A stretch of 47,067 bases of DNA from Paenibacillus cymbidii (GTDB taxonomy: Bacteria > Bacillota > Bacilli > Paenibacillales > NBRC-103111), in contig NZ_SHLX01000055.1 of assembly GCF_004764705.1 (NCBI RefSeq), positions 1 to 47,067 of the forward strand. The letters are read 5' to 3'. The notes below the pieces were generated by a model. It saw only the letters and a program-made list of their open reading frames with translations. It did not search any database and had not been told where the DNA came from. The translations under genes and the position numbers were made by a program. Shown here in pieces: positions 18,054-27,116 of this stretch; position 1 is the stretch's first letter, and the number at the start of each line of letters is the position of its first letter.

Positions 18054-20342
18054 TCACGCCTCCTCGCTGACAGAAAGCACATACTTGCGGTACTGGCCCG
18101 GCGTGACGCCGTATTTTTCCTTGAACAGTTTGATGAAATAGTGGGTCGTCTGGAAGCCGACGGCGGCGGAAATGTCGTAAATTTTCGTATCCGACAGGCC
18201 GAGCAGGTCCTTCGCTTTTTCGATCCGCACGAGGTTCACGTACTCCATCACGAACAGGCCCTTGCCGTTCTTGAATATGCGCCCAAGATAAATCGGGTTC
18301 AGATTGAACGCCTCGCTGACGACACGGATCGTCAAATTCGGGTTGCCGTAATGCTTCTCCACATACGCGCACACCAACTGCGTCAGCTGGTTCTCTTCCT
18401 GCCGCATCCGGCTGTTCGAGCCGTCGACGATGTCGCGCACGATGCGCCCGAACCAGGCCGCGATGACGGCCGGCTCCTGCAGCTGCAGCAGCTCGGCGTA
18501 CCCGTTGCGGCTGTCGCCGAACAACTCGCCGCGCCCGATCGCCATCGCGTCCGCCGCCTTGAGCGCCACCTGCAGCAAGTCGATCAGCTTCTCCTGACGG
18601 TACGTCGGCTGATGTCCGTCGAACAGCTGCCGCACGTACTGGGCCACGAACAGCTCCGCATCCGCCACGTTGCGGGTCTGCAAAATGTTCGCCAGCTTGC
18701 CCGTATCCTCAAGAATCGTCGGCTCGCGGTCGACCGGCTCCTCGCAAGATTGTTCCTGCCGGTTGACGATAATGCCGTCGCCGAGGTTGATCCGGTAGGT
18801 GAGCAGGCCGCGCACCTGCTTGAAGACGGCGTGCAGCTCCTGCGGCCCGCCGCCGCACAGGCCGATGCCGCACGAAACGGAAAGCGCAAAGCCGCTTTCC
18901 ATCTGCCGCTGGATGCTTTCGCAGATGGCGAACGCCTGCCGGTTGAACTCCCGCTCGTCGGCGTCCGGCGCCACTTCCAGCAGCAGCGTCCAGCAGTCGT
19001 TGCCGATCTCGACGACGACCGGGCGGCGCTGTCCCGACAGCGCTTCCTCGAAGAAGCCGAGCAGCGAGACGCGGGTTTCGTCGTAACGGCCCGTCTGGTC
19101 GCCCGCCGCCGCGTCGAGCTCCAGCACGATGACGCCGTAACGGCGCCGGCCGACGTCGAGCTGCAGGAACGCCGCCTGGCGCTCGATTTCCTCCTCGGAC
19201 AAATAATGCCCCATTAACAGGTTGTAGTAGAACCGGTCCTTCATTTGCGGCAGCATTTTGCGGTAGGCTTGCTTCAGATCGCTGTTCTCGTGCAGCAGCT
19301 GCCCGATATTGCGGTTGATGTAGCGAATCTCTTCGGTCATTTTCATGTTCGCTGCGGCGGGTTCGCCTTTCGGCAGCATCTCCTTGATCGCCGCGAACAT
19401 GCGGCGGATCGGCGCCAGCGTGATGACCGACAGCACGTAGGAGAAGCAGGCGCCGAATGCGAGCAGCACGAAGCCGACGATGGCGATGCTGTTGCGCAAG
19501 GCAAGCTCGGCGGCTAGCAGTCGGCTTTTGCGATCGAGCTTGATCAGGTAGAGGTCGAGCGAGTTGACCAGCGCGTGCATGCGGATCATTTCCGTTCCCT
19601 CGGCATGGAGGTAATCGAACCCGCTCGCCCCTGCGGGCGTATGTTCGCTCCAGTCCAGGTCGAGCTCGGCCGGCGGCGCGCCAACCGGCAGCACATCGCC
19701 CTTGCGGCCAGCGACAACGATATGCTGCCCGTCCATGTCGCCGACGATGTCGCCGATCAGCGCCCCGACGTCGACCTGCAGCAGCAGCATGCTCGTCTTG
19801 TAGGCGGAATTGAACGGCAGCCGCAGCACGATCGTTGCGACGACCTTGTCGCTGCCGTCCGGCAGCCGGATGTTTTCCGCGCGGGCGCTTTCCAGTGAGG
19901 CGTCGGTCTGGCCGAAGAGCGGCTGCCAGTCGCCGTGAAACGGCATATTCGCGTATTCGAGATCGGCGTCGATATATTCGCGGTTGTTCTCCTTGACGTT
20001 GCGGACATAATACACGTTGCGGATATAGCGGTTCGTCTGTTTCATCAGCTTCAGGTTGGTGATGACGTCCACTTTGTCCGCCTGTGCGAGCGTGCCGCCG
20101 TTGTCGTACTTGTCGAACAGGCTGTCGAGGCCGAATTTTTTGGCGTTGTTGTAAATTTGCTCGTAGACGAGGTCGATGTTTTTCTGGTATTGCTGCAGGA
20201 TGATCGACTGGTCGCGCAGTTTGCCGTCCATCTTGTCCACGACGCTCTTCTTGTAAATCATCCAGGAGGAAACGACGATGCACAGCGCGATCGCCACGAA
20301 CAGCAGAACAAACACGTTCCCTTGCACGGACCATCTTCTCAT
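18054..20342 (-). CDS. Membrane-anchored AraC-family sensor-regulator
   Basis: 762-residue one-component regulator. A transmembrane helix lies near the N-terminus (VFVLLFVAIALCIVVSSW). A roughly 240-residue extracytoplasmic sensor follows, then a second helix (IAIVGFVLLAFGACFSYVLS), a cytoplasmic linker, and a C-terminal AraC DNA-binding domain with two helix-turn-helix motifs (LTIRVVSEAF and DISAAVGFQTTHYF). I prefer ATG 20342, with AAGGGGG upstream; ATG 20363 overlaps the permease stop as ATGA but has its purine run too close. It is the last gene of the minus-strand importer operon, so it probably senses extracellular sugar and activates its own operon. A paired TTGTAT site at two promoters is a candidate target. 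Confidence 0.9.
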   Translation of the reverse strand: MRRWSVQGNVFVLLFVAIALCIVVSSWMIYKKSVVDKMDGKLRDQSIILQQYQKNIDLVYEQIYNNAKKFGLDSLFDKYDNGGTLAQADKVDVITNLKLMKQTNRYIRNVYYVRNVKENNREYIDADLEYANMPFHGDWQPLFGQTDASLESARAENIRLPDGSDKVVATIVLRLPFNSAYKTSMLLLQVDVGALIGDIVGDMDGQHIVVAGRKGDVLPVGAPPAELDLDWSEHTPAGASGFDYLHAEGTEMIRMHALVNSLDLYLIKLDRKSRLLAAELALRNSIAIVGFVLLAFGACFSYVLSVITLAPIRRMFAAIKEMLPKGEPAAANMKMTEEIRYINRNIGQLLHENSDLKQAYRKMLPQMKDRFYYNLLMGHYLSEEEIERQAAFLQLDVGRRRYGVIVLELDAAAGDQTGRYDETRVSLLGFFEEALSGQRRPVVVEIGNDCWTLLLEVAPDADEREFNRQAFAICESIQRQMESGFALSVSCGIGLCGGGPQELHAVFKQVRGLLTYRINLGDGIIVNRQEQSCEEPVDREPTILEDTGKLANILQTRNVADAELFVAQYVRQLFDGHQPTYRQEKLIDLLQVALKAADAMAIGRGELFGDSRNGYAELLQLQEPAVIAAWFGRIVRDIVDGSNSRMRQEENQLTQLVCAYVEKHYGNPNLTIRVVSEAFNLNPIYLGRIFKNGKGLFVMEYVNLVRIEKAKDLLGLSDTKIYDISAAVGFQTTHYFIKLFKEKYGVTPGQYRKYVLSVSEEA

Positions 20343-20359
20343 CGGCCGTTTCGCCCCCT

Positions 20360-21208
20360 TCATTCCTTGACCGCGCCGAGCATGACTCCTTGTATGAAAT
20401 ATCTTTGCACAAACGGGTACAGCAGCACAATGGGAAAAATGGTCACCAGCAGCGTCGACACTTTGATCGATTCCGGCGTCATCCGGCCCGCGGTGTCCAT
20501 GCTCATCCATTCATTGACCGCCGACGCCTCCATCACGATGTTGCGGAGCAGCACCTGCATCGTCCACATGTCGCTGCGGCGGATGTACAGCAGCACGTTG
20601 AACCATTCGTTCCAGTGGTACACGGCGTAGAACAGCGCAATCGTCGCCAGCACCGGCGTCGACAACGGCAGCACTACTTTGCGCAGCACGGCATAGTCGC
20701 TCGCGCCGTCGATGCGGGCCGACTCCTCCAGCGCCGGGGGAATCGCCATAAAAAAATTGCGCAGCAAAATCACATTGTACGCGCTGACCAGCGCCGGCAA
20801 AATCATCGCCCAAATCGAGTTGATCAGCCCGTACGACGTCACCGTGATGTACGTGGGGATGAGTCCGCCGTGAAACACCATCGTAATGACGATGTACAGC
20901 ATCATCGCCTTGCGCCCCGGCAGCTGTTTTTTCGACAAGCTGTACGCCAGCGGAATCGAAACGAGCATGTTGCATACGGTACCGAGCACGGTCCGCAGCA
21001 CCGACATCCGGAAGGACGCCACGATTTTGCCGCTGGATCGAAAAAGGAACTCATAAGCGCCGAACGAGACGCCGGACAACGACATGTTGCGCACGAGCGT
21101 TTCGTTCGTAAGCGACACGGCCAGCAAATAGAGGAACGGCAGCGCGATCGAGGCGACGAGCAGCGACAAGGCGGCATAAATCGCGGTTCGGGAGAGCGGC
21201 GTTACCAT
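20360..21208 (-). CDS. ABC sugar permease, YtcP-like (second importer)
   Basis: 282-residue permease with a typical YtcP layout. The EAA-type loop reads EESARIDGASDYAVL, and the C-terminus is VMLGAVKE. Its ATG at 21208 overlaps the end of the LplB-like gene by 7 bp, so the two permeases are translationally linked. Partner lipoprotein and regulator flank the pair. Confidence 0.93.
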   Translation of the reverse strand: MVTPLSRTAIYAALSLLVASIALPFLYLLAVSLTNETLVRNMSLSGVSFGAYEFLFRSSGKIVASFRMSVLRTVLGTVCNMLVSIPLAYSLSKKQLPGRKAMMLYIVITMVFHGGLIPTYITVTSYGLINSIWAMILPALVSAYNVILLRNFFMAIPPALEESARIDGASDYAVLRKVVLPLSTPVLATIALFYAVYHWNEWFNVLLYIRRSDMWTMQVLLRNIVMEASAVNEWMSMDTAGRMTPESIKVSTLLVTIFPIVLLYPFVQRYFIQGVMLGAVKE

Positions 21209-22119
21209 AAATTTTCCGCCTCCAGACGTCTGGCCAGCGCATTCGCGGAGACGATCAGCGCCATCGCGATCACCGATTTGAACATGCCGACCGCCGTGGC
21301 GAAGCTGAAATTGGACGTCACCAGCCCTTCCCGGTACACGTAGGTGTCGATAATGTCCGCCGTGGCGTACACCGAGGGCGAATACAGCAGAAAAATTTGC
21401 TCGAACCCGGCGTCAAGCAGCCCGCCCACGTTCAGGATGAACAGCACGCTGATGACGTTCGTGATCGAAGGGAGGGTGACGTGCCGAACCTGCTTCCAGC
21501 GCGACGCCCCGTCGATCATCGCCGATTCGTACAGCTCCGGATTGATGCCGCTGATCGCCGCCAAATAGATGATGCTGGACCAGCCGATTTCTTTCCAGAT
21601 CGAACTGCCGACCAGAATGCCGCGGAAAAAATCGTTCGAGCTCAGCGCGTAAAAGCCTTCGCGGTAACCGAACCACTCGAGCACGCTGCCGGCAATGCCG
21701 AACGACGGCGACGCCAGCAAATAAATCATGCTCGACACGATCACCCACGAAATGAAGTGCGGGAGATACGAAACGGTTTGCACGATGCGGCGGAACACGC
21801 GGTTCTTTACCTCGTTGATGAGCAGCGCCAGCACGATCGGCGCCGGAAACCCGAACGCCAGTTTCAGCAAACTGATGACGATGGTGTTCGTAAACACGCG
21901 GACGAAGAAGTAGGAGCCGAAGAACTTCTCGAAGTGCTCCAGCCCGACCCACGGCGATGTAAAAATGCCGGCCAGCCCGTCGATCGGGGAATAGTCCTTG
22001 AACGAAATGACGACGCCGACCATCGGAACGTAATGAAACAGCAAGTAGTAGACAAGTCCCGGTAGCGCCATCAGGTAGAAGGCCCGGTGCTTGCCGAGCC
22101 GCAATATGCCTCTTGCCAA
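21202..22119 (-). CDS. ABC sugar permease, LplB-like (second importer)
   Basis: 305-residue permease with about six membrane segments and the ATPase-contact loop ESAMIDGASRWKQV. Translation starts at a TTG (22119), with GGAGGAG seven bases upstream. It is separated from the lipoprotein gene by 74 bp containing a strong hairpin. Confidence 0.93.
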   Translation of the reverse strand: MARGILRLGKHRAFYLMALPGLVYYLLFHYVPMVGVVISFKDYSPIDGLAGIFTSPWVGLEHFEKFFGSYFFVRVFTNTIVISLLKLAFGFPAPIVLALLINEVKNRVFRRIVQTVSYLPHFISWVIVSSMIYLLASPSFGIAGSVLEWFGYREGFYALSSNDFFRGILVGSSIWKEIGWSSIIYLAAISGINPELYESAMIDGASRWKQVRHVTLPSITNVISVLFILNVGGLLDAGFEQIFLLYSPSVYATADIIDTYVYREGLVTSNFSFATAVGMFKSVIAMALIVSANALARRLEAENLW

Positions 22120-22148
22120 GGGGCTTCTCCTCCGTTGCCGTTATGATG

Positions 22149-22188
22149 CGCGCCGAGCATAAAGACGGGCGTCTCTATGCTCGGCGCG
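22149..22188 (-). promoter_or_regulatory. Intergenic mRNA hairpin between lipoprotein and permease
   Basis: A perfect 13-bp stem (CGCGCCGAGCATA with TATGCTCGGCGCG) encloses a 14-nt loop that can pair further. On the coding (minus) strand no T-run follows, so full termination is unlikely. Hairpins in this position commonly stabilise the upstream message, or partly terminate, so that binding protein exceeds permease. This role is inferred from position. Confidence 0.75.
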
Positions 22189-22193
22189 ACGGC

Positions 22194-23759
22194 TCATTTT
22201 CCCGCTTTTTTGTAAATCTCGTTCTTCTCCTTGATGATGTCGTCCATGCCCATCTTGCGCCACTTCGTCAGGAACTCGTCCCAGGCCGATACCGGCAGCT
22301 CGCCGGTGGCGATGCGGATGAACGTCTCCAGCTTGGCGGCGTCGAGCGTCGCCTTGTTCTTCTGCACCGACGGCAGGATCAGCTCGTTCAGGTTAAGCGC
22401 CTGGTCGAGCGGCGTGTAGTTGGTCAGCTTGCGCATTTTGCGCAGGTTCTCGTAGTAGTAGTCCCAGTACGGCCCTTCCGTCTCTTCGACGAAGTTGTCG
22501 ATGTCGAGGAATTCGAACGCGCCGACGGCGAACTCTTGCGCGGGATCGACTTTGTCGATTACCTTGATTTTATTTTTGGCCTTGTCCGTGTAGTCGTACA
22601 TGATGCCCGGCAGGCCGCGCCGCGAAATCGTCGTGTTTTCGATGCTGGTTGCGATCCAGTCGTAGACGCGGATGGCGGCTTCGGCGTTTTTGGCCTTGGC
22701 GCTGATGACCTTGAACCCGCCCGGCTGGCGAATCGCGGCGACGCCGTTCGCGTACTTCTGCGACAGGGCCGTCGGCTCGTAGGCGTACTTCGGCGCCAGC
22801 TTGATCAGGTTGTCGTATTGCCCGTTATCCCGGCCGTACGAGCCGATCGTTGCGCCGACCAGGTCCTGCCCGATGAACTCCTTCAGCTTCGTTGCCCCGC
22901 CGTCGGCCGTAATCGCATACGTTTCGGGATGGACGAGCTTCTCCTTGTACCAATTTTGCAGCGTTTGCAAATACGTCTTGTAGTCCGGGTCCATCTCCGG
23001 CGGCAGGTAGGTGCCGTCCGCGCTTTTCCACCAGGAGACGCCGTTCTTCAGGAAACCGCCCAGCAGCGCCTGGTCGGCGCGCGTCGCTTCGATGAAGATC
23101 GGGTACAGCTCGCCTTTTTTGGTCGCGTTGCTCGGGTTGAGCTGCTTGATCGCCCGCATCGCTTTTTCGAAATCGTCGATCGTCTGCGGCACCGGCAGCT
23201 TGACGGCGGCGAGCCAGTCGGCGCGAATGTACGGCACGTTCGGGAACATGAACGCTTCGTTCGGGATGGCGTATATTTTGCCGTCGTCGCCCTTGGTCCA
23301 GTCCCACAGATCGGGGCGGATGTTTTTCTTCAGGTTGGCGCCGTATTTGGCCAGCAGGTCGTCGAGCGGCATGAGCAGCCCCTTGGAGCGGGCGCTGTTG
23401 AAATCGCTTGCAGTTAAGCCGACGGAATCGACCTTCTCTCCCGATGCGATCATCAGGTTGAATGTTTGCGCCGCGTTTTCGGCGAATTTCAGCTCGATGC
23501 CGGCGCCGGTCTTGTCTTTGATATAGTCGGAGACTTTCTTGAGGCCCGGCTTCTCGAACGTTGGGGCGGTGATGAAGACGGCGGAGCCGAAATCTTTTTT
23601 CTCTTCGGTTTTGGCCGGCGAGCCAGTCGCTGCCGCGCTCGTGGCTGCAGGTGCGGACGATGCGGGTTTGTCGGCGTCCTTGCTCGACGAGCAGCCGACG
23701 ACGGCAGCGGCAAGCAGGCCGATTGCGGCGGCAGGAGCCGCCCATTTGGTCACATGCAT
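22194..23759 (-). CDS. Extracellular solute-binding lipoprotein (second importer)
   Basis: 521-residue lipoprotein of the LplA/YtcQ type. The signal peptide MHVTKWAAPAAAIGLLAAAV ends in VGC, with lipidation at Cys23, followed by a Ser/Ala/Lys linker. The start ATG 23759 is preceded by GGGGAAGGGA; an upstream in-frame ATG at 23840 would destroy the signal peptide. The gene has 133 bp of its own leader, with a paired TTGTAT site and a -10-like TATCGT, so it may be transcribed separately from the two enzyme genes before it. Confidence 0.93.
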   Translation of the reverse strand: MHVTKWAAPAAAIGLLAAAVVGCSSSKDADKPASSAPAATSAAATGSPAKTEEKKDFGSAVFITAPTFEKPGLKKVSDYIKDKTGAGIELKFAENAAQTFNLMIASGEKVDSVGLTASDFNSARSKGLLMPLDDLLAKYGANLKKNIRPDLWDWTKGDDGKIYAIPNEAFMFPNVPYIRADWLAAVKLPVPQTIDDFEKAMRAIKQLNPSNATKKGELYPIFIEATRADQALLGGFLKNGVSWWKSADGTYLPPEMDPDYKTYLQTLQNWYKEKLVHPETYAITADGGATKLKEFIGQDLVGATIGSYGRDNGQYDNLIKLAPKYAYEPTALSQKYANGVAAIRQPGGFKVISAKAKNAEAAIRVYDWIATSIENTTISRRGLPGIMYDYTDKAKNKIKVIDKVDPAQEFAVGAFEFLDIDNFVEETEGPYWDYYYENLRKMRKLTNYTPLDQALNLNELILPSVQKNKATLDAAKLETFIRIATGELPVSAWDEFLTKWRKMGMDDIIKEKNEIYKKAGK

Positions 23760-23806
23760 GTGATCCCTTCCCCTCTGTGGATGTGAAACGTCGCTGTGTG
23801 ATAGTA

Positions 23807-23860
23807 ACGATAGCAAATTCTCGCGCCGCGCTCCATACAAACCTGTTGCGAAAATACAAC
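23807..23860 (-). promoter_or_regulatory. Candidate operator and promoter of the second lipoprotein gene
   Basis: On the minus strand, TTGTAT occurs twice, 19 bp apart (plus coordinates 23854-23859 and 23835-23840). After 22 nt comes TGC-TATCGT, an extended -10-like box. The same layout (TTGTAT, 19 bp, TTGTAT, 23 nt, TGC-TATACT) lies before the M14 gene at 26998-27052. Flanking bases CGC between the repeats and GCGC after them are also shared. Direct repeats about two helical turns apart are the usual form of AraC-family sites. Confidence 0.5.
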
Positions 23861-23892
23861 GGGCTTGCGTTTGGCTGCCGTTCGGCGGCGCG

Positions 23893-25269
23893 TTATGCGT
23901 CTGCCGGCGCGGTTCGCAGCGCGAACAGGTCGGCGTCCTTCAGCTCAAAGCGGAACCGGACTGTGCGGCCGATCCACGGCGTCAGATCGGCGCCGTTTCG
24001 CCACTCTACGAGGCCGTCCGCGGTGTCGCCGTACAGCGGCTCCATGTCGGAGAGACGGTAGCCGTCGACCGGCTGGCCGGAGGCGTCCAGCAGCTCCGCG
24101 CGGATCGAGCCGGCGGCGGACGTGGCGAAGTTCAGCAGCAGTCTGCTGCCGGCGAACGTCAGCGGGCGCGTGACGAACGTGCCGCCGTCGTAGTCGGCGT
24201 GAACGGATGCGAAGCCGTGTTTGCGGACGGAGACGCGCCGCAGCCGCATGTCGTCCCAGCGGTAATGCTCCGTCACGTAGAACGACAGCCGGCCGGGCTC
24301 GGCCGCCAGCTCTGCGGCGCCGAACGCCGCCATGCCGCTGCGGTCGGTCCAGTTGCGCCGGTCCGGTCCGGGGCGCAGCCACGCCTCGCGGAAGCTGCGG
24401 TCCCAGCGGACGCCGTCGCGGCTCGTCATGAACAACGTGTCGCTGACGCCCGGGTGGGCGTGTTCGGCGATCAGCTGCCGCTCCGGCACGAAGCGCATCG
24501 GGAACGACACGTACAGCTGCTCCGCGCCCGGGCACGGGATCGTCGAATTGGTGTAAAAATGTTCCTCGGGCGCGTCCGCCGCGTACTCGTTCCGCCGCTG
24601 CGGGCCCCAGGCGAGGAAGTCCACGGATTCGGCGCTCTGGATCGCGCGCAGGCGGCCGTCGTGGAAGTAGCGGTTGTAGCAGCGGTATCGTTTGTTAGTG
24701 TCGTCCCAGAAGGCGACATTATGCGAATCGAAGCCGCCGTCCGTCATGACCGGCCCCTCCTGCATATAGCGCCAGTGCACGCCGTCGGCGGACGCGAGCG
24801 CGAACAGCTCGCCGACGTTGAGCCGCGCCGGCCCGGTGCCGACGCCGCCGACCGCCTTGTATCGCGCATCGCTGCCGGCCGCCTGCGACCGGTCGAGGAA
24901 CGGCGCGAAGTTATGCGCCGCCACGCCGCGCAGGATGATGTTGTTGCGGTTGCTGCCGCCGAACGGGTGCAACCCAAGCTCGGGACGGACGAAATGAATG
25001 CCGTCCGCACTTTCGGCGTAGCAGGTCGTCTGCTCGGCATGGCTGTCTTCGCCGGGGCAGTAGCCGCGGTAATACAGCCGGATCCGGTCTTCGTCCTGGA
25101 TGACGGAGAAGTAGCCGCTCGTCGGCCCTTCCCAGGGGCGGTCCGGCACGAAGACGACTTCCTTGCGCTCGGGCGGGTGCAGCTTCAGCCGCAGCGCCGC
25201 CATTTCGTCGATCAGCCAATCGTCGACGAACGGTTCGACGCGCGTCCCGATCGATACCGGCGGCTTCAC
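23893..25269 (-). CDS. Beta-propeller glycosidase-like protein
   Basis: 458-residue protein with the look of a five-bladed beta-propeller (GH32/GH43/GH130-like). Repeated aromatic strands include YFSVIQDEDRIRLYYRG, VAFWDDTNKRYRCYNRY and LYVSFPMRF; a beta-rich C-terminal part begins near residue 350. The opening FVDDWLID and the WEG motif occur in a family common in planctomycetes and Paenibacilli. I see no signal peptide, so it is probably cytoplasmic. The start is a GTG at 25269, with AAGGAGG upstream, and overlaps the M14 stop as GTGA, indicating coupling. Activity is not established; hydrolase or phosphorylase is possible. Confidence 0.8.
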   Translation of the reverse strand: MKPPVSIGTRVEPFVDDWLIDEMAALRLKLHPPERKEVVFVPDRPWEGPTSGYFSVIQDEDRIRLYYRGYCPGEDSHAEQTTCYAESADGIHFVRPELGLHPFGGSNRNNIILRGVAAHNFAPFLDRSQAAGSDARYKAVGGVGTGPARLNVGELFALASADGVHWRYMQEGPVMTDGGFDSHNVAFWDDTNKRYRCYNRYFHDGRLRAIQSAESVDFLAWGPQRRNEYAADAPEEHFYTNSTIPCPGAEQLYVSFPMRFVPERQLIAEHAHPGVSDTLFMTSRDGVRWDRSFREAWLRPGPDRRNWTDRSGMAAFGAAELAAEPGRLSFYVTEHYRWDDMRLRRVSVRKHGFASVHADYDGGTFVTRPLTFAGSRLLLNFATSAAGSIRAELLDASGQPVDGYRLSDMEPLYGDTADGLVEWRNGADLTPWIGRTVRFRFELKDADLFALRTAPADA

Positions 25270-26894
25270 GGGCTGTCCGCCTCCTTCACCGGCGCGCCGT
25301 CCTGCTTGGCGAGCGGCCGGATCGGCCCGACCGACCCGCCGAGGAGCAGCCGCTCCGGGTTCGGCGGGTTCGCGGGATCGAAGACGCCTTCCAGCCGCAC
25401 GTCGACGGGATCGTACGCCACCGTCACGACGGACAGCTCGCTGTCCGCTCCCGGCGGCACGTTCACCTGCACGATCGTCCAGCAGCCGTCTTTCCACGCG
25501 ACATACCCATCGGTTTCCGATTCGGCCAGCCGGTTGCCGTTCAGCGATACGTCCTGCAGCACCGCGTGCGGATAGGGAATACGCAGCTTGAACGCGATGC
25601 CGTGGCGGATGGCGCTGTCGCGGTTTGTGTCCGGCTCGTTCCCGGACGGAAGCGGGATGACGCGCGAGGCGTCGGTCAGCGCTTCCTCCTTCGTGCGCTG
25701 CAGGTCGAGCGCCAGGTACAGCCCCGGGTCCGGGTCCATGAACGCGCGCAGCCGCTGCGTGTCGAAGCCGGCGCGTCCGTCCAGCCTGCCGATGAAGTCC
25801 CGGATCGGCTGTCCGAATGCCCGCTCGAACACGGCGCGATCCGTCTCCCGCGACGTGCTGCATACATACATCAGCCTCCCGGGAAGCTCAGGATGCATCA
25901 GGCCGGTCGTGAAGCCGCCGATTTTGTCCCATAGCTCCACGCGGCTGCGGCGGCGCTGCCCCGGCGTGGCGCCATACGCTGTCACCGAGTGGAACAGCCC
26001 GCCGTTCATGCCCCGGTTCGGGTAACCGGGGTAATATTCGAGCGGCGCCCGTTCGGTGCCGATCTCGAGCAGCCGGCGCATGCGCAGAAATCCGCTTTCC
26101 TCGAACGCGACCTCGATCGACATCACCATGGCATGGTACTTGTTGTACGCGTAGATGCCCTGGTTGCAGCCTTCCTTGACGTTCTGGAAGTGGTGCCGCC
26201 ATTTGGCGTCCCGGCAGACGGCGTCCGTCGGCAGCAGCCGCTGCCGGTCGTCTTCGCTGTCCTGCGGATAACCGGCCGCTTCCGCTGCCGCGCGAATGTC
26301 GTCGACGATGCGGCGGTTGAAGCTTTTGTACAGGCCGAACGCGGAGACGCTGATCGTTTCGACCATGATCTGCCCGGCGCTCCAGACGCCGTGGCTGTCG
26401 AACAGCACGTCCGGCTCGTAGCGGTCGATCGCCTGCCGCACGGCTTCCGCCTCCGGGTACAGCTCCGGATCGCTGACGCCTTCGAACGACCACGGCGCCT
26501 GATAAGGGTCGCCGGCCTTTTCGTTGCGGAACTGGTAGTTGATATCCGCTTTCTCGTACGAGAACGGATTCGGACACGGAATGAGCACGACGACCAGCTT
26601 GCGCAAAATGTCCCGCGCTTTCGGATCGTCCGAAAGCAGCCATTTGCCGAGCGTCAGCACCGCGTTCCCGCCGGAAATTTCCATTCCGGTATGCATGGCC
26701 GTGATGAGCACCACGTCTTTGTGCTCGGCATCGATGCTGCGGTCCGTCAGCTCCGCCAGCCAAATGTCGTGCCCGCCGCTGCGGCCGATCGCCCGCACGT
26801 CGGCGTATTGCGGCCGGCTGCGTTGCCATTCGGCCAGCAGGGCGGCGATTTCCCGCAGCGACAGTCGGCTGCGGATGGGCAAAATGTTTTCCAA
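25266..26894 (-). CDS. M14-type zinc carboxypeptidase-like protein
   Basis: 542-residue protein resembling M14 zinc carboxypeptidases. The first ligand motif is HTGME (His68, Glu72), one residue longer than the classical HxxE spacing. A second histidine lies in FDSHGVWS, and a later acidic stretch SIEVAFEE may supply the catalytic glutamate. A beta-rich C-terminal part of about 130 residues follows. The start is a TTG at 26894, with GGGGAGGAG seven bases upstream; no signal peptide is seen. In this context it may cleave an amide-linked substituent or short peptide from the imported compound (inference). First gene of the minus-strand operon. Confidence 0.82.
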   Translation of the reverse strand: MENILPIRSRLSLREIAALLAEWQRSRPQYADVRAIGRSGGHDIWLAELTDRSIDAEHKDVVLITAMHTGMEISGGNAVLTLGKWLLSDDPKARDILRKLVVVLIPCPNPFSYEKADINYQFRNEKAGDPYQAPWSFEGVSDPELYPEAEAVRQAIDRYEPDVLFDSHGVWSAGQIMVETISVSAFGLYKSFNRRIVDDIRAAAEAAGYPQDSEDDRQRLLPTDAVCRDAKWRHHFQNVKEGCNQGIYAYNKYHAMVMSIEVAFEESGFLRMRRLLEIGTERAPLEYYPGYPNRGMNGGLFHSVTAYGATPGQRRRSRVELWDKIGGFTTGLMHPELPGRLMYVCSTSRETDRAVFERAFGQPIRDFIGRLDGRAGFDTQRLRAFMDPDPGLYLALDLQRTKEEALTDASRVIPLPSGNEPDTNRDSAIRHGIAFKLRIPYPHAVLQDVSLNGNRLAESETDGYVAWKDGCWTIVQVNVPPGADSELSVVTVAYDPVDVRLEGVFDPANPPNPERLLLGGSVGPIRPLAKQDGAPVKEADSP

Positions 26895-26997
26895 ACCGGC
26901 ACTCCTCCCCAATCGATCGTTGGTGCGAACCCCTTGCTTGTTACGGCAAACCTGCAAAAAAGTATGTGTGCCGCATCCCTCCTCCCGAATGCCCTTG

Positions 26998-27052
26998 AGT
27001 ATAGCAGCGGACTCTCGAGCGCCGATATACAAACTATAATCGCGGATACAAC
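26998..27052 (-). promoter_or_regulatory. Candidate promoter and operator of the minus-strand operon
   Basis: On the minus strand, TTGTAT occurs at 27051-27046 and again at 27032-27027, exactly 19 bp apart. The extended -10 TGC-TATACT (27003-26998) follows 23 nt later. There is no good -35 box, as expected for an activator-dependent promoter. The layout matches the site before the lipoprotein gene at 23807-23860. Confidence 0.55.
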
Positions 27053-27116
27053 AATGCTGCGGTTGCAAAAGCGGCTAACCCCGCTTGGCGGCCACGACTG
27101 GCGCTGCGGCGAACAA

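Noticed and set aside
26941..26976. An 11-codon leader ORF on the minus strand before the M14 gene
   Set aside because: The purine-rich run touches the ATG, leaving no proper spacing, and nothing couples it to the downstream start.
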